Source: Acanthosepion lycidas (Eukaryota > Mollusca > Cephalopoda > Sepiida > Sepiidae). From it: a DNA stretch of 64,000 nt. The position numbers and the translations under genes were made by a program. The stretch lies in the NCBI GenBank assembly GCA_963932145.1, contig OZ010593.1:37849536-37913535 (forward strand), given 5' to 3'. Shown here piece by piece: positions 34,581 to 46,615 of the stretch (its first letter is position 1; each line of letters begins with the position of its first letter). A model generated the notes under the pieces. The model saw nothing but the letters and a program-made list of their open reading frames with translations. It was not told the DNA's origin and made no database searches.

Positions 34581-35690
34581 TTTGAAGTGAACAAAAACGC
34601 TTCTAGATGAAATTTGACTTGCTCAGGTAAAAATCGTTCTCCCGTTCATCATTAATGCAACTAAATAAAATACAACTGTTACCGCAACATTACAATTAAC
34701 CATCAAAGGATGGCACCCAATAACAAATTTGATATTTAAGTAGGATAATCTACCAGAGAGCGATTGTAACTGAATTTTAAAGAGAATCGAATTTATTACA
34801 CTAGATTGATTAACACCCAAAGTCTGGTATAAGGACTTAGTCGTTAGATACGAATTTATTTCCGAACAAATAGATTACAAGATCATCTTCCTGATAATCG
34901 CTTTTTCCAGCAGGAGCGTAAATAAACAAGTGCGGATCAAACGAAGTAAACTAGCAATGATTAATGAGACTGTCACGTTTTGATTGGCAACCAATCATTT
35001 AAATATATATCTATATATGTTCTTATGTATTTCAAACATCTTTCTTTATATCTTCATGTTATGTAATACATATTTTAGCATCAGTGTTTTCATTGATATA
35101 TATTTCATTAAAAACTAAATTTACTAAAATGCCCTTACACTCAGACAAACTCACATCGGAATGCAAAGGTACTGTATTGTGTGAATTTTCCAATAGCGGT
35201 TGTTTGCTTAATTTGAAAATCAGTAATTGAAATGTGGCCTTCTGTGGCTCATATTACGACAACGAGGAATGGTGAGAAATAAGGAACTCAGTCAACATAT
35301 ATCTATTAAAATTACGTCTAGTTCGGGCTATGTCGTGTTGGAGGCGGCATTTTCCTACAGCTACGAGTTAGATAGCAGGGTAAGAGCGGGTCTATTGCTT
35401 TGGGTGGCAGCCAGTCTGGGTAAAGAAAAAACTCTTAATTCAAACCTGAAGCAGTTTCTTTGCAGATTACACGGCAAACTGCTCATGGTTTCTTTGTTAT
35501 CAGTTCTTTAGACAGGTGCGTCTGGTTCTACACAAGGCGTCGTCACTAAAATCAAATCATATATATCATATTAGGGTAGTGCCTCAGTTCTAAAATATAA
35601 TATTGGGCCTTAAACTTTAAAATCTATGTGCGAATCCATCTTTCCATCCTAAAGCGATAAATAGATCCCATGATCGCTATATCTATCTAT
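34581..35690. other. No recognised gene
   Basis: A 94-codon plus-strand ORF at 35227-35511 has near-balanced composition but no motif that I know. Confidence 0.45.
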
Positions 35691-35693
35691 CTA

Positions 35694-35742
<49 letters not shown>

Positions 35743-35810
35743 GTCCGAGTGTGTGTGTGTATATATATATATGTGTGTGTCTGTATGTATGTATGTGTGT
35801 GTATTGCGTG
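35691..35810. repeat. (TA)n and TG-rich microsatellite cluster
   Basis: A TA run, CATATA interruptions, then TGTGTATG-type tracts. Confidence 0.9.
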
Positions 35811-35916
35811 CGTATGTGTGTTTGTAACATTTGACAGTGTGTACAGATAATCTTATTGTAAAAAAGTTAATTATACGTAAATACACACGGTTAAATTTCT
35901 TACGGGTAGTATGCTA

Positions 35917-35934
<18 letters not shown>

Positions 35935-35998
<64 letters not shown>

Positions 35999-36007
35999 TT
36001 TCATTGC
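35935..36007. repeat. Palindrome around (TA)n
   Basis: ATGAAATGAATATATA on the left is mirrored by TATATATTCATTTCAT on the right across a TA run, so the flanks are true inverted repeats. Confidence 0.85.
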
Positions 36008-36274
36008 TTCATTATGTGAGCATGTTATTATTTCCATCTTTCCCATCGTCTCATATATGCTCCTGGTTGTCAAAGAATTTGCATGATAAACATTAGCATT
36101 TTCCGCGTTTTCATTAACTTGTTTGCTGTTTTTTTTCTTACTTGCTTTCTTTATTGTAATTTTTCCTTCGTTTTTTATTATTGTTTGTTTTGTGTCTTCT
36201 ACGTTTGGCAAACCAAGCGACGATCGTGAATCAGAAAAGATCTTCCTGAACAGCCCAGGAATTTTAAGTAACAT
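35996..36274 (-). CDS. Unidentified 92-codon ORF, weak coding candidate
   Basis: Reads MLLKIPGLFRKIFSDSRSS, a lysine-rich middle (ITIKKASKKKNSK) and an end at HNEAMK beside the (TA)n palindrome. Unlike most ORFs here it is not built of simple repeats. There is no recognised domain, signal peptide or clear splice site, and the start context is ordinary. It may be a chance ORF; I cannot name it. Confidence 0.15.
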
Positions 36275-36424
36275 TGCTGCCAGCTTGTTTATACATCTGT
36301 AGATAACTAAGCAACGCTCACTAATTACGCTGCCTCTTCCTGGGGAGACATTATTATTTGGTTATCTTCATAAAGCAACTGTGTTTGTTACACTATTTCA
36401 TCTCTCAGTGACAGCCGACCGTTG

Positions 36425-36428
36425 CTCT

Positions 36429-36459
<31 letters not shown>

Positions 36460-36500
36460 TCTGTCTGTACATATATATATATATATAAATATATATATAT

Positions 36501-36558
<58 letters not shown>
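36425..36558. repeat. (CT)n, (TA)n, (TG)n microsatellite cluster
   Basis: CT run with CGCGCG, short TA runs, then a TG run of about 50 bases. Confidence 0.95.
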
Positions 36559-36560
<2 letters not shown>

Positions 36561-36561
36561 A

Positions 36562-36690
36562 TAACGATTAACGATATATTATTTTTTATATATCAAGTAC
36601 ACTTTGGGGTAAAAAATGTAGGACAAAGTGGAAAAAGTATTCGTGTGATGCGTTTCGACATTTAGGACTTCATCAGGCTAAGTTTGTTGC
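36562..36690 (-). mobile_element. PLE terminal fragment with decayed hammerhead-like motif
   Basis: Minus strand: core CTGATGA (36676-36670), then AGTCCTAAATGT, then GAAA (36656-36653) and CGCATC. The core is canonical, but stem II no longer pairs and stem I does not form. It resembles known retroelement hammerheads (CTGATGAGTCC...GGACGAAAC). The fragment ends at the microsatellite cluster. Confidence 0.5.
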
Positions 36691-36879
36691 GACTACACAT
36701 GTGCACGAACGAGTGACGCTGGGAATTCTAAATTTAAAAATAGTTACTTTTTACGTGTTTTGGGTATATAATCTCGCCGATTTCATTTAGATTCTTTTTC
36801 TCTTAATTTTTGTTTCCATCATTTTTGTTACTAAATATCCTACACTGCCAAGAATGTTGAATGCTGGGTCCTGAGGTTA

Positions 36880-37884
36880 TGGATAATGTCTACTTTTGTG
36901 TTAATGTTAATGTGAAATTCACTGTTTTAGTGTTAGATTTAAGTTCAGAGTTTAAACTAAATTTAAAGTTGATTTTAGATGTGTGGCTCGGCTTTAAATA
37001 GGAGAATATTATCGGTAAATCTCCGCTTTAGTGAACGGTATACCATAGGATTGTGTTTAGGATTAGTGATTCAGTTTGAGTTAGGTTTTACGTTAGGGTT
37101 AAGACGAGTTAGGTTTGGGATTAGATTTAGTGCATGGGATGCTTTTAGCATCATAATTAAGAGTAGATTTAAAGTTAAGGTTAAGGTAAGTTTAGTTTTA
37201 GGTTTAGGTCAGAGTTTAGGGTCAGGGTTTAAGGTTAGGGCTTGTGGTTAGTGTTGGTTCTGGGGTGAGAGTTACGTTTGATTTAGTGCTTGTTTTAGTG
37301 TTAGTTTTTGGTTTACGATTATGTCTAATGTTATGTTTAGTGAGGGGGCTGGAGTCTGTGCAAGATTTACGATTAGGGCTGCGTTACATCTTGAGTTAGG
37401 TTTAATTTTTCGGTTATTTTTTAGGTTTGGGGTTGATGCTAGTTTTAGGATTTTAGTTTTAAAGTTGGGGTATGGTTATCAATTATAGTATGATTAAGAG
37501 TTAGTGATGCGCTTCTTAGGACTCGTGGTTAAATGTTGGGATTAATGTTAGGGTCAACATTTAGCGTTAAGTCTAGATTTAATGGCTAGAATTGGTGTTT
37601 TCTGCTAGGGCATAGAGTTAGGAGTAGTATTGATGTTAGGTTTAGTGTTATGGCTAGGGTTTGGGTTAGTATTAGGATTTAGTGTTTCAGTTGGGTTCAG
37701 GGTTAATTGATACAGTTACGGATTAGGGTTAGTGTCTGATTATTAGTTTTAAACTTGGAGTTAGTTTTAGTAGTTTTGCTTAGGTTACTTTTAGGGTTGG
37801 TAAATAGGTTAAGTTAATGTTTAAGCTTCAGGTTTCGGGTTAGAGGATAGTGTTATGGTTTAGGTTAGATAGTGTTATGGATAG
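36880..37884 (+). repeat. Degenerate telomere-like array, left part
   Basis: Built of GTTAGGTTTAGGGTTAG-like words with many variants on the plus strand. No intact run of TTAGGG units longer than a few copies. ORFs inside reflect the repeat. Confidence 0.8.
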
Positions 37885-38259
37885 TGTTGAGGGGTCCACC
37901 CTTTTTTATACAAATGAACTCACCCAGTATGTACATATACTACTGCAAGAGCGAGACGAGAGTAAGAGAGAGCAAGACCGAAGAGTCGAGTCGAGTCGAG
38001 TCCAGAGTGACAGAGTAAAAGGTTGTCGGTAACCGGAAGAGTGAGGGTGAGGGTGAGATAACAGCGTTGTAGGAGTCACAGTGAGCGAGCACGTAGACTC
38101 AGTAAGAAGTCATACAGCGATACTTTAATATCAAAGACTGTATATATATTGCTACTAACCCGTATTTCTGGAACTACTAACCTGCTTTACTAGTTTGTAT
38201 TATTACGTTAATACATTATTTTCCTATATTCATTCCTGGCGTTTGTTATTTATTAGTAC
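37885..38259 (+). repeat. 5' LTR of the Gypsy fossil
   Basis: Begins TGTTGAGGGGTCCACCC; shares GCGAGACGAGAGTAAGAG, CGAGCACGTAGACTCAG and CCTGGCGTTTGTTATTTATT with the 3' LTR. The right edge is approximate. Confidence 0.85.
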
Positions 38260-41200
38260 TCATCCAGTAGGATAAGAGCTACTAGAATGCATGACGAAGA
38301 CAATACAAACATAAGGAAATATGTGGAACTTGAAATCTTAAATAAAAAGATAAAATTACAACTGGACACAGGTTCAGACCTGAAGATAATTAACCTACAA
38401 ACATGGAGAAAGCTTAATAGACCAACAATGTTACATACACAGAAAATTGCTAAGTCTGTTACAGGAAAGCGTATAAGATTCGAAGGAGAAGTAATCCTAA
38501 ATGTAAAATTTCCCGGAAAAACAAGAAAACTCAAAATATTCGTAATGAAGGATACAGAAAATCTGGTGGGCATAGACTGGATGCAGAAGTTCGACGTATG
38601 GGATTTACCTCTCAGTTCTTTTTGTAAAAAGATAAAGTACGAATCATCAGAAGTTATAAAACTAAAGGAAGAATTACATAATCAATTTCCAGAAGTATTT
38701 TCGAGCGGGTTGGGTCGGTGTAACAAATTTACGGCTACAATTGAATTAAAAGAAAACGTCCAACCAGTATTTAAAAAGAAGAGAAACGTACCGTTTGCCA
38801 CTATAGAATCGACAAAGAATTAGAGAGGCTTGAACAAACTGGGATCCTGTCAAAATAGCGTTTAGTGAATGGGCAGCACCAGTAGTCTATGTAAAAAAGA
38901 AATCTTGGGAAATCCGGGTATGCGCAGATTTCTCAATGGGGTTAAACAAGGCTATAAAAGACCATCATTACCTATTACCAAGCCCGAAGGAAATATTCAC
39001 CAAGCTTAACGGCGGCAAGATATTTTCCAAAACAGATTTAAGTGAGGCTTATCTGCAGATACCAGTACAAGAAGAGAGTACGAAAATTCTATGCATTAAT
39101 ACGCACAAAGGGCTGTATAAATTCAACAGACTACCATTTGGGGTAAAAATTGCACCGGCAATTTTTCAGCAAACGATGGCTACAATGCTCACGGGCCAGA
39201 ATTTTGCGACCGCGTACTTGGACGACATCCTAATTAAAAGCGACAATGTTGAAGAGTATGCATCGCACATAAAGGAAGTTTTCAAAAGACTTCAGGACTT
39301 TGGGTTTAAAGTAAAAGAAAAAAAATGTGATTTTTTCTTAAATGAAATCAAATACTTAGGGCATATAATTAATGAAAATGGTAGAAAGCCCGACCCAGAC
39401 AGGACATTCGCAATAAAAATATGCCTGAACCAAAAAATGTCGCGTAACTATGGCCTAGCAAATTATTACAGCGAATTCATCGACAATATGCACAGATCGA
39501 GTCCCCCCCTCAACGAATTACTAAAAAAAGAGAATAAATGGAATTGGACAGAAGAATGTCAGAAAATGTTTAAGGAGATAATACAAAAATTAACGTCGGA
39601 ACTAGCACTAACTCATTTCGATCCAAAACTAGCAATTGTTATCGCGAGTGACGCAAGCTCTCACGGAGTAGGAGCTTGCATTCTACACAAGATGTGTGAT
39701 GGCATAGCTCACGCATCGAGATCATTATTAGCTGCGGAGAGGAACTACTCGCAGATTGAAAAGGAAGCACTAGGCATTATATTCGCCATAACTCGGTTCC
39801 ACAGATATATATATGGGAGAGAGTTTACGCTTCAAACGGACCACAAACCTTTTCTTAAGATTTTTGGATCAAGAAAAGGACTACCAATCTATACAGCAAA
39901 CAGACTCCTAAGATGGGGAACTATACTACTGAACTACAATTTCAAACTTGAGTTCTTACCATCGAAGAAAATTGGGCACGCTGATGGACTATCGCGATTA
40001 ATACTTGCAAAATGCGAACCGCTGGAAGATTCAGTAATAGCGGCATTGCAAGCCGAAGATGAACTCAGAAGTGTTATGCAACACAGTAAAGGAACTACCT
40101 GTGACCCTGCTAAAGACAAGAGGGGAAGCGGAAAAGGATGAATTTATACAGAATACCAAGAAAAAAATAGAAGAAAAGGAAAGGAATTTAGCAGACAGCT
40201 TCGCAATTTGTTTAACGAAAGAGTAGTGATACCAAAATCGTTACAAAGGCGGATTTTGAAGGATTTTCACTTAGGACATCCAGAAAAAACCGGATGAAAG
40301 CACTTATGAGAGGTTTCGTCTACTGGCCTAACATGGACAATGATATTACGCAAATGGTGGAAAGATGTAAAGGCTGTGCTGCTGCGGCAAAAGCACCACC
40401 TTCTATAAAGAAACCATGGCCTAAAGTGGACAGACCCTGGTCCAGAATACATGTGGATTATGCGGGACCCATAGAGGGTTACTACTAGTTAATAACAGTA
40501 GATAGTTTCAGTAAATGGCCAGAAGTTTTCAGATTCAAACACCCGACGACGGAGAATACTATAAACTGCCTACATGAATTAATCGCGAGATTCGGTCTCG
40601 TGGATTGCTTGGTAACTGATAACGGCACACAATTTACCTCCAGCGATTTTAAAGAATTCTGTGAGACGTACCAAGTAAAGCACATTAAGATAGCTCCGTA
40701 TCACCCACGGTCTAACGGTCGGACTGAAAGATTCGTAGATACACTAAAGAGAGCTCTAAAAAACGCAGGGGATGTACCGACAGAAAAAGCTATTCAACAG
40801 TTTCTCCAAGTATACATACAGAATAACACCTAACGCGAATACACCATCTGGTCTTTCACCAACGGAAGTGATGTTTTCCCGGAAAATACGGTTTGTGTTT
40901 GATAAGTTATTGCCTAACAAGAATAAACACCAGCATACACCTATAGTACCCAAGAGATCATTCAAACCTGGAGAACGGGTTTACTTTAGGATGTTCAGGA
41001 ACAATATGGCTTACTGGGAGCCTGGAACAATAATTAACAGACTAGGAAATGTGATGTACACAATACAAGGAGAAAAATTTACCCACAGAAGACATATTGA
41101 CCAAATACCAAAAAGACGGGTTGAAGAGCCAAGCTCGTCACCCGCGGAAAATGACGATTCAATGGATGCAATCTTTGAAGCTTTTGAGATTCAAAGACCA

Positions 41201-41313
41201 CAGGAAGACACAGAAACTAGGTCAAACAGGAAGAGAAAATTTACCGAACCTCTGATTATCGACCATAAGAGAAAAAATACTAAGTCCCCACCAAAAGGGA
41301 TCTAAGGAGGGGG

Positions 41314-41493
41314 TGTTGAGGGGTCCACCCTTTTTTTATATAAATGAACTCACCCAGTATATACATATACTACTGCAAGAGCGAGACGAGAGTAAGAGAG
41401 AGCAAGACCGAGGAGTCGAGTCGAGTTGTAGGAGTCACAGTAAGCGAGCACGTAGACTCAGTAAGAAGTCATACAGCGATACTTCAATACCAA

Positions 41494-41531
<38 letters not shown>

Positions 41532-41621
41532 AACACGTATTCCTGGAACTACTAACCTGCTTTACCAGTTCCTGGCGTTTGTTATTTATTAGTACCGGAT
41601 TTCAACCCGGAATCCACAACA
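41314..41621 (+). repeat. 3' LTR of the Gypsy fossil
   Basis: Begins TGTTGAGGGGTCCACCC after the purine tract AAGGAGGGGG and ends CCACAACA; the GATAG target duplication follows. Confidence 0.9.
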
Positions 41622-41626
41622 GATAG

Positions 41627-43560
41627 GTTTAAACTTAAGAGTCATTTTTAAGAGACTATTTGCTAAGCTATGGTTTAATGTTAGTGTTAGTGCTAATATA
41701 ATAATTAATGTATGGCTTACTATTAATGTTGAACCTAGGCTTATACTTAGTCTTGGTTTATTGTTAAGGTTTGGAATTCTGGACTAGGATTGAGTACAGT
41801 GAGTATTAGAGATAAGGTTAGTGTTTAGAGTTAGTGTTTTATGGTTATAGTTCCGACTGTGGTTAGTTTTATAGTTAGGCTTAGTTAGAATATGAATTCG
41901 GACAGGATTAATATTTGAGGTTATGTATGGTAGAGTGTTTGTGTTATTAGTAAGAGAATTCTTGTTAGGTTTAGGATTATGGATTAGTGTTAAAATTTAA
42001 AATTAGTGTTTACTGCTTGGATTGAAAATTATTTTATTGCTAGATTTCGGTTGTTGTAAATTTTATTCTTAGGATTAATTTATGGTTAGAGATTGGACTC
42101 AGGTAAATGAAATAGAGCAAGGTTTGGAGTAGTCTTTTAAGTTAGGGTTAAGTGTCACTAGTGGCGTTAGTAGTGAAAGTTGGTGCTAGTTCTTAGGTTA
42201 GTGGTGTTTTCTTTAGGTTTAGGATTACTTTTAGAGTTTAGGTTTTCTGTTGGCGTCATGGTAAATGTCGGGGTTAATTAATGTTTAAATCCATGGATGC
42301 ATTAGTGTTACGCTTATGTTTAGTGTCGGGTTAATGTTATGAGTTAGAATTACTTTTAGTGTCAGGGCTGGTTAGTAGGAATATGTTTACGTAAGATATT
42401 GTTTAGTATTTTGTTCAATGGTTAGTGTTAAGTTTAGATTTACGTTTAGATGTTAAAGTTAAAATTTATTTTAGGTTCGATTAGAGACATTGTTAGAGTT
42501 ACTGATAATTGTTAGGTTGTGGTTAGGTTTAGGTTTAGTGGTTAGAATTAAAGAACAGGTTTAGAGCTAGTGTTAGTGTTTTGCATTAGAGGTTAGACTT
42601 AGGATTAGTTTTAGTATTGTGGATGGTGTTATGGTTAGGTTTAGGTCTACGACGTGATTATGGTAAGGTACTGATTTAGATTTAAAGGATAGATTTAGGT
42701 TTATGTGATTTGTGTTAGGATTTAGGATTAGCATTTTAGGTTTGTTTTAAAAAAGGAATTAGATTATCGTTAGAAGTTAGGTTTTGAGGTTTGGGTTAAA
42801 AGTTCAAGTTAGCGTTAGTGTAAGAGTTAGGGCGGGGATTATAGGGTTAGGCTCAGGGGTTGTATTTATGATTAAGTTAAATGAATGAGAGATAGTGCGT
42901 TTACTGCTATGATAGGGTTAGTGGCAAAAATTACGGTATGGTTTAGTGTTTTTTTTAGGGATAAAGGTTCGGGTTAGAGGTTAGGTTTGGTGTCTGTGGT
43001 TAGGATTAAAAGTTAGTTCAGTTCTAGAGTAGAGAATTAGGATTTCGTTTACTATATAGGTTATGCTTTTAGTATTGGGTAAGTATTGGTTTTAGGGTTA
43101 GGTATTAAGTTTAGCTTTAGGGTTTGTGCTTGAGTTGGCAATTATGGTTTTATGTTTGGGTCAGGTATTTTGGTTAACAGTGTTATGGTTAGGATTCGGT
43201 TTTAATCTGAGACTCGTTAAAGTGAAAGTAGGTTATGGGTGGTGGTTAGGTTCTGCAATTAAGAATAGGTTAGTGTTTGGGGTTACGGTTAGTAGTTGGA
43301 TTTAGGAATTAATGTTAGTTATGGCGAGGCTTATTGTTGGTGTTTTGGTTAGGAGCTACACTTATGGTCATTAACATGTTTGTGAATGGGGTTGGGATTA
43401 GCGTTAACGATTAACTAAAGATAGGAATCAGTATAAATTTAGAGGTGGAATTGAGTTAGTTTTAGGGTTTAGTATTTGCCGTTAGGGTTAGCATTTAGGC
43501 TTAAGTTTAGACTAATGTTGGGGAGAGTATTGTTATTTGGCTTAGACTTCAGATAAATAG
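41627..43560 (+). repeat. Degenerate telomere-like array, right part
   Basis: Continues the array interrupted by the Gypsy insertion, with GTTAGTGTTAGTG and TTAGGTTTAGG words. About 1.9 kb, highly diverged, with no usable ORF. Confidence 0.8.
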
Positions 43561-43794
43561 CTACATACATAGATAGATGAAGTTAATGTCAGAATGTTTA
43601 TCTGAGGATGAATAATACGTCTCAATTTCATTACCTAGAAAACAGGTTTTATTATTAATGCTTCATAGCCAGTTAGTTTGTCGTCTCGGGATGAAAAACC
43701 TTCAGAGTGACCAACAAATCCCGAGCCACACATGGACAAATGAATGTGGACCGTCTCAAAACAATTCATATTATTTACTATCTGGATATATTAT
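43561..43794. other. Non-repetitive insert within the telomere-like array
   Basis: About 230 bases without TTAG words, then the array resumes. Origin unknown. Confidence 0.5.
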
Positions 43795-44010
43795 GTACTT
43801 GTGCTATAGTTACGATTAATAGTTAGAATTAAGGATTAGGGTAGAGACTTTGAAGTTACTGATATCTTTGGGTTAGTGTTGTGTTTTTGTTCAGTATTAG
43901 TGCAAATTTTTTATATTTCGAAATAGATTTGGGCTAAGTTTAGATCAAAGCAGGTTGAGAATTTTATTCAAACTTAAACCCAACCCTAATATCAACAATA
44001 ACCTTAAGCC
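43795..44010. repeat. End of the telomere-like array with strand switch
   Basis: TTAGGATTAGGG-type words continue to about 43930. At 43970-44010 the sequence turns to AACCCAACCCTAATAT and AACCTTAAG, the complementary orientation. Confidence 0.65.
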
Positions 44011-44494
44011 TATTGTTGAAACTGGTAAGATAATTCAAATTCAGGATTGCTTTAAAAATGACTCTTTTCGCTAGAAGTACTACGGGGTGTTCTGATAAAT
44101 ATCTCCTAACAAAATTAGTGAAATAGACGACGACCTCCTCCTTTTCTAGGAGAACTTAACAAAGGAAAGAGCAACTGAAACTCTCCTTCGATTAGCGAGA
44201 CGTTTTGCCACTTTATTTTTTGTCACATTTTCTATATTTTCTGCGTTTTTACGTCATTCCTCTTTGTAATGTTGCTCGATTCGCGCTAATATTTTTTTTC
44301 TTTTCTTCTTTGTTATCTAGTCGCCATTGTCATCTCAGTGAAAACAATTCTTGCACTGGCGCTCAGCATTTTTTATTCTTACTTCATTTTCCGATGCCCT
44401 CCAGTCAATTTCCGGGTTCACTAACAGCTGTTGAATCTTTTGTGGAGATATGCATCCAATATGCTCCACTATCATTTTCAGTATGTGTGAGAGG

Positions 44495-44496
<2 letters not shown>
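44011..44496. other. No recognised feature
   Basis: Mixed DNA between the array and the TG microsatellite. Confidence 0.5.

Positions 44497-44552
<56 letters not shown>
44497..44552. repeat. (TG)n microsatellite
   Basis: TG run of about 50 bases. Confidence 0.95.
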
Positions 44553-44553
<1 letters not shown>

Positions 44554-44649
44554 TTACATATACGTGTATGATTGACGACATATGAGCATCTGTAGATGAT
44601 GAATATATATGTGAATTTATATTGAACGTGATTTTTTTTTCAAATCCCG

Positions 44650-45560
44650 GTGTTCACAGCGGCAGAGAAAGGATTCTGGTGTGTGATTGGAATCTCATCG
44701 GTCATTTTATGAGGTATTCTCTTCTAGAACCGGAGTGGGTCCATTTTTGTCATTGGAATTGTCTCAGTTCTTCTTGGAATTGATTCGATAATGTTCTGGG
44801 TGTAATCTTTCGAAATATGCGTCGTCCAGACTGTTGTTATGAGATCCCGCTATTCTTCTCGATTGATTGTACATCCAGGATTAGAATCTGTATTTCTACC
44901 ACATACCAAAGGTGCTCTATATGGAAATCCGTTTATTATGGGAGCTACTTTTGCACAGAAAACTCATTGATGTGTTCCATTAAACATTCTGCCACTATTA
45001 TTGTTTTGTGACACAATGCGTTTTCTACTCCAAAGTAGCCACCAGAGTATGGGTGCAATGGTGTCATAAAATGAGGCACGTTGTCAATCACAATGCCTAA
45101 GACAACAGCAGCAGCTTTTAAACGATCTTTTATTGGTATCAAGGATTCCATGACAAGAAAATATCACACATACCATTACACCGTCAGCCTGAACTATTAA
45201 TACAATACAGAAGAGATTCATAATTTCATATTTTTACACAAAATTCCAGCACAATTCGAATGTTGTAGAAGGAATCGAGACTCATCAGAGCAAATCTGAG
45301 GCAAATCCCCCTTTATTGTTCGATTATTGTCATCTTTAGTGAATTGTAGTCATGTATCTGCCTCAACAGTCAACTGTTTTTGCGTTCAGAGATGCTCTTC
45401 TGTATAACTTTGATGTAAAGAATCGTTATTTAAGCTACTGTTGCCTTTCAGTCAGCTTTAGTCACTTTGACCATTCTCCTCTGGCCTCTTTTCCGTACAG
45501 AGATTTTACTGATCACTAGAATTTTTCCGACTATTCTCTGTAGTTCCTTGAGAACATTCC
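44650..45560 (-). pseudogene. Tc1-like transposase relic
   Basis: The minus strand carries Tc1-like landmarks in order. Near 45500: KRGQRRMVKVTKAD (linker after the HTH region). Near 45330-45230: GICLRFALMSLDSF. Near 45190-45140: QADGVMVCVIFSCHGI, which fits the family HGGGSVMVWGCFSxHGI. Near 44790-44690: IIESIPRRTETIPMTKMDP, which fits the family LVESMPRRxxxVIxxKGGPTKY at the C-terminus. Frameshifts and stops break every part, and catalytic residues could not be placed with confidence. Terminal inverted repeats were not found. Family assignment rests on these separated motifs. Confidence 0.6.
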
Positions 45561-46167
45561 ACTTGAAACATTTCTTAAATAATCTTTCTTTACTTTAGCA
45601 TGAAAATGAAATGTTTCAATGCCTATATCCATTAAATTACTGCTAAGTCTGCTAAGAAATATTCTCTTATATAAAATTTTAATCAACCAATTAATAAAAA
45701 ATTTATATAAGAGAGTATGTCTTCATGAGTACTTCATTAAGTATAATAATGTTTACTAATAATTTAGATTGTCATTTACTGTGTACAGCATATCCGGTAA
45801 GGACAAAAGCTAACACATCAATAATGGTTATCGAGAATATGATATGATATATGATATATGATATGAAGTGAAAATAACATTACATGGTTATTAATAAAAC
45901 ATAGCTTTATGGGCACAAGGTCATAAAAATGGTGCAACAATTCAAAGGCTCTTTAGGTGTTAGGTGTTTGGTAATCTGAGTTCTAGCACTAAGGCATAGA
46001 TGTGAGGCAATTAGGATCCAACTCACTTAAAAATTAATTTATTCATAATTGAAGTGAAGCATTACATTGGAAAACAGGAATATGGTCCAAAATATAGAAA
46101 AATAAACAAAGAATCCTTTAACAATAATTTTCGCCGCTCTTTAACAAAAAGTATCTGCTATATACAT

Positions 46168-46169
<2 letters not shown>
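45561..46169. other. No recognised gene; imperfect hairpin at 45661-45716
   Basis: CTCTTATATAAAATTTT is answered by AAAAAATTTATATAAGAG about 15 bases on. A degenerate ATGATATG cluster lies at 45838-45866. Confidence 0.5.

Positions 46170-46217
<48 letters not shown>
46170..46217. repeat. (TA)n microsatellite
   Basis: TA run; smaller TA tracts continue to 46304. Confidence 0.95.
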
Positions 46218-46221
<4 letters not shown>

Positions 46222-46305
46222 TACGGGTAATCGAATTACCCCAACATATATATATATATATAGCAGATACATACATAACATATATATATATACAACATAT
46301 ATATA

Positions 46306-46491
46306 CAGTGTAAGCCGGATATAAGAGAGTTGTCGGGACCGGAGAAGAAGTCTCTTATATCCGGGTTTCTCTTATACCCGAGCTTGGCCTATTTTGTTTA
46401 GGTAAGTATGGCTCTAATTTGGGACCAGAGACAATCTCTCTTATATCCGGGTTTCTCTTATATCCGGGTATCTAATATCTGGATTACACTG
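46306..46491. mobile_element. pogo/Tigger-like MITE, copy 3
   Basis: 186 bp starting CAGTGTAAGCCGGATATAAG and ending in TTACACTG, with TA on both sides. The inner sequence is inverted relative to 7549-7746 (GGTAAGTATGGCTCTAATTT here). Inserted within a TA-rich microsatellite. Confidence 0.85.
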
Positions 46492-46507
46492 TATATATAT
46501 ACATACA

Positions 46508-46535
46508 CAATACACACACAAACGCACACACACAT

Positions 46536-46615
<80 letters not shown>
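46508..46615. repeat. (CA)n-like and (TA)n microsatellite
   Basis: Short CA-rich tract then a TA run of about 75 bases. Confidence 0.95.

Larger units (their letters stand above)
37885..41621 (+). mobile_element. Ty3/Gypsy LTR retrotransposon fossil, broken
   Basis: An LTR-bounded element starting TGTTGAGGGG and ending CCACAACA, flanked by a 5-bp target duplication GATAG (37880-37884 and 41622-41626). Parts in the order protease (DTGSD, about 38.35 kb), reverse transcriptase (YLDD, about 39.2 kb), RNase H (about 39.6-40.0 kb) and integrase (zinc-finger, core with YHPRSNGRTERF and C-terminal parts, about 40.2-41.2 kb) place it in Ty3/Gypsy (Metaviridae), close to the Mag/K02A2.6-like group. 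No gag or envelope part was recognised. A purine tract precedes the 3' LTR. The coding part is broken, with about five breaks. About a dozen substitutions by eye between the LTRs suggest a fairly recent but not current insertion, into the telomere-like array. Confidence 0.92.

Noticed and set aside
35227-35511. 94-codon plus-strand ORF as a gene
   Set aside because: Open but without any recognisable motif or context.
36979-37251. 90-codon ORF in the telomere-like array
   Set aside because: Translation of the degenerate TTAGG repeat (GLGL/RVRFGI patterns).
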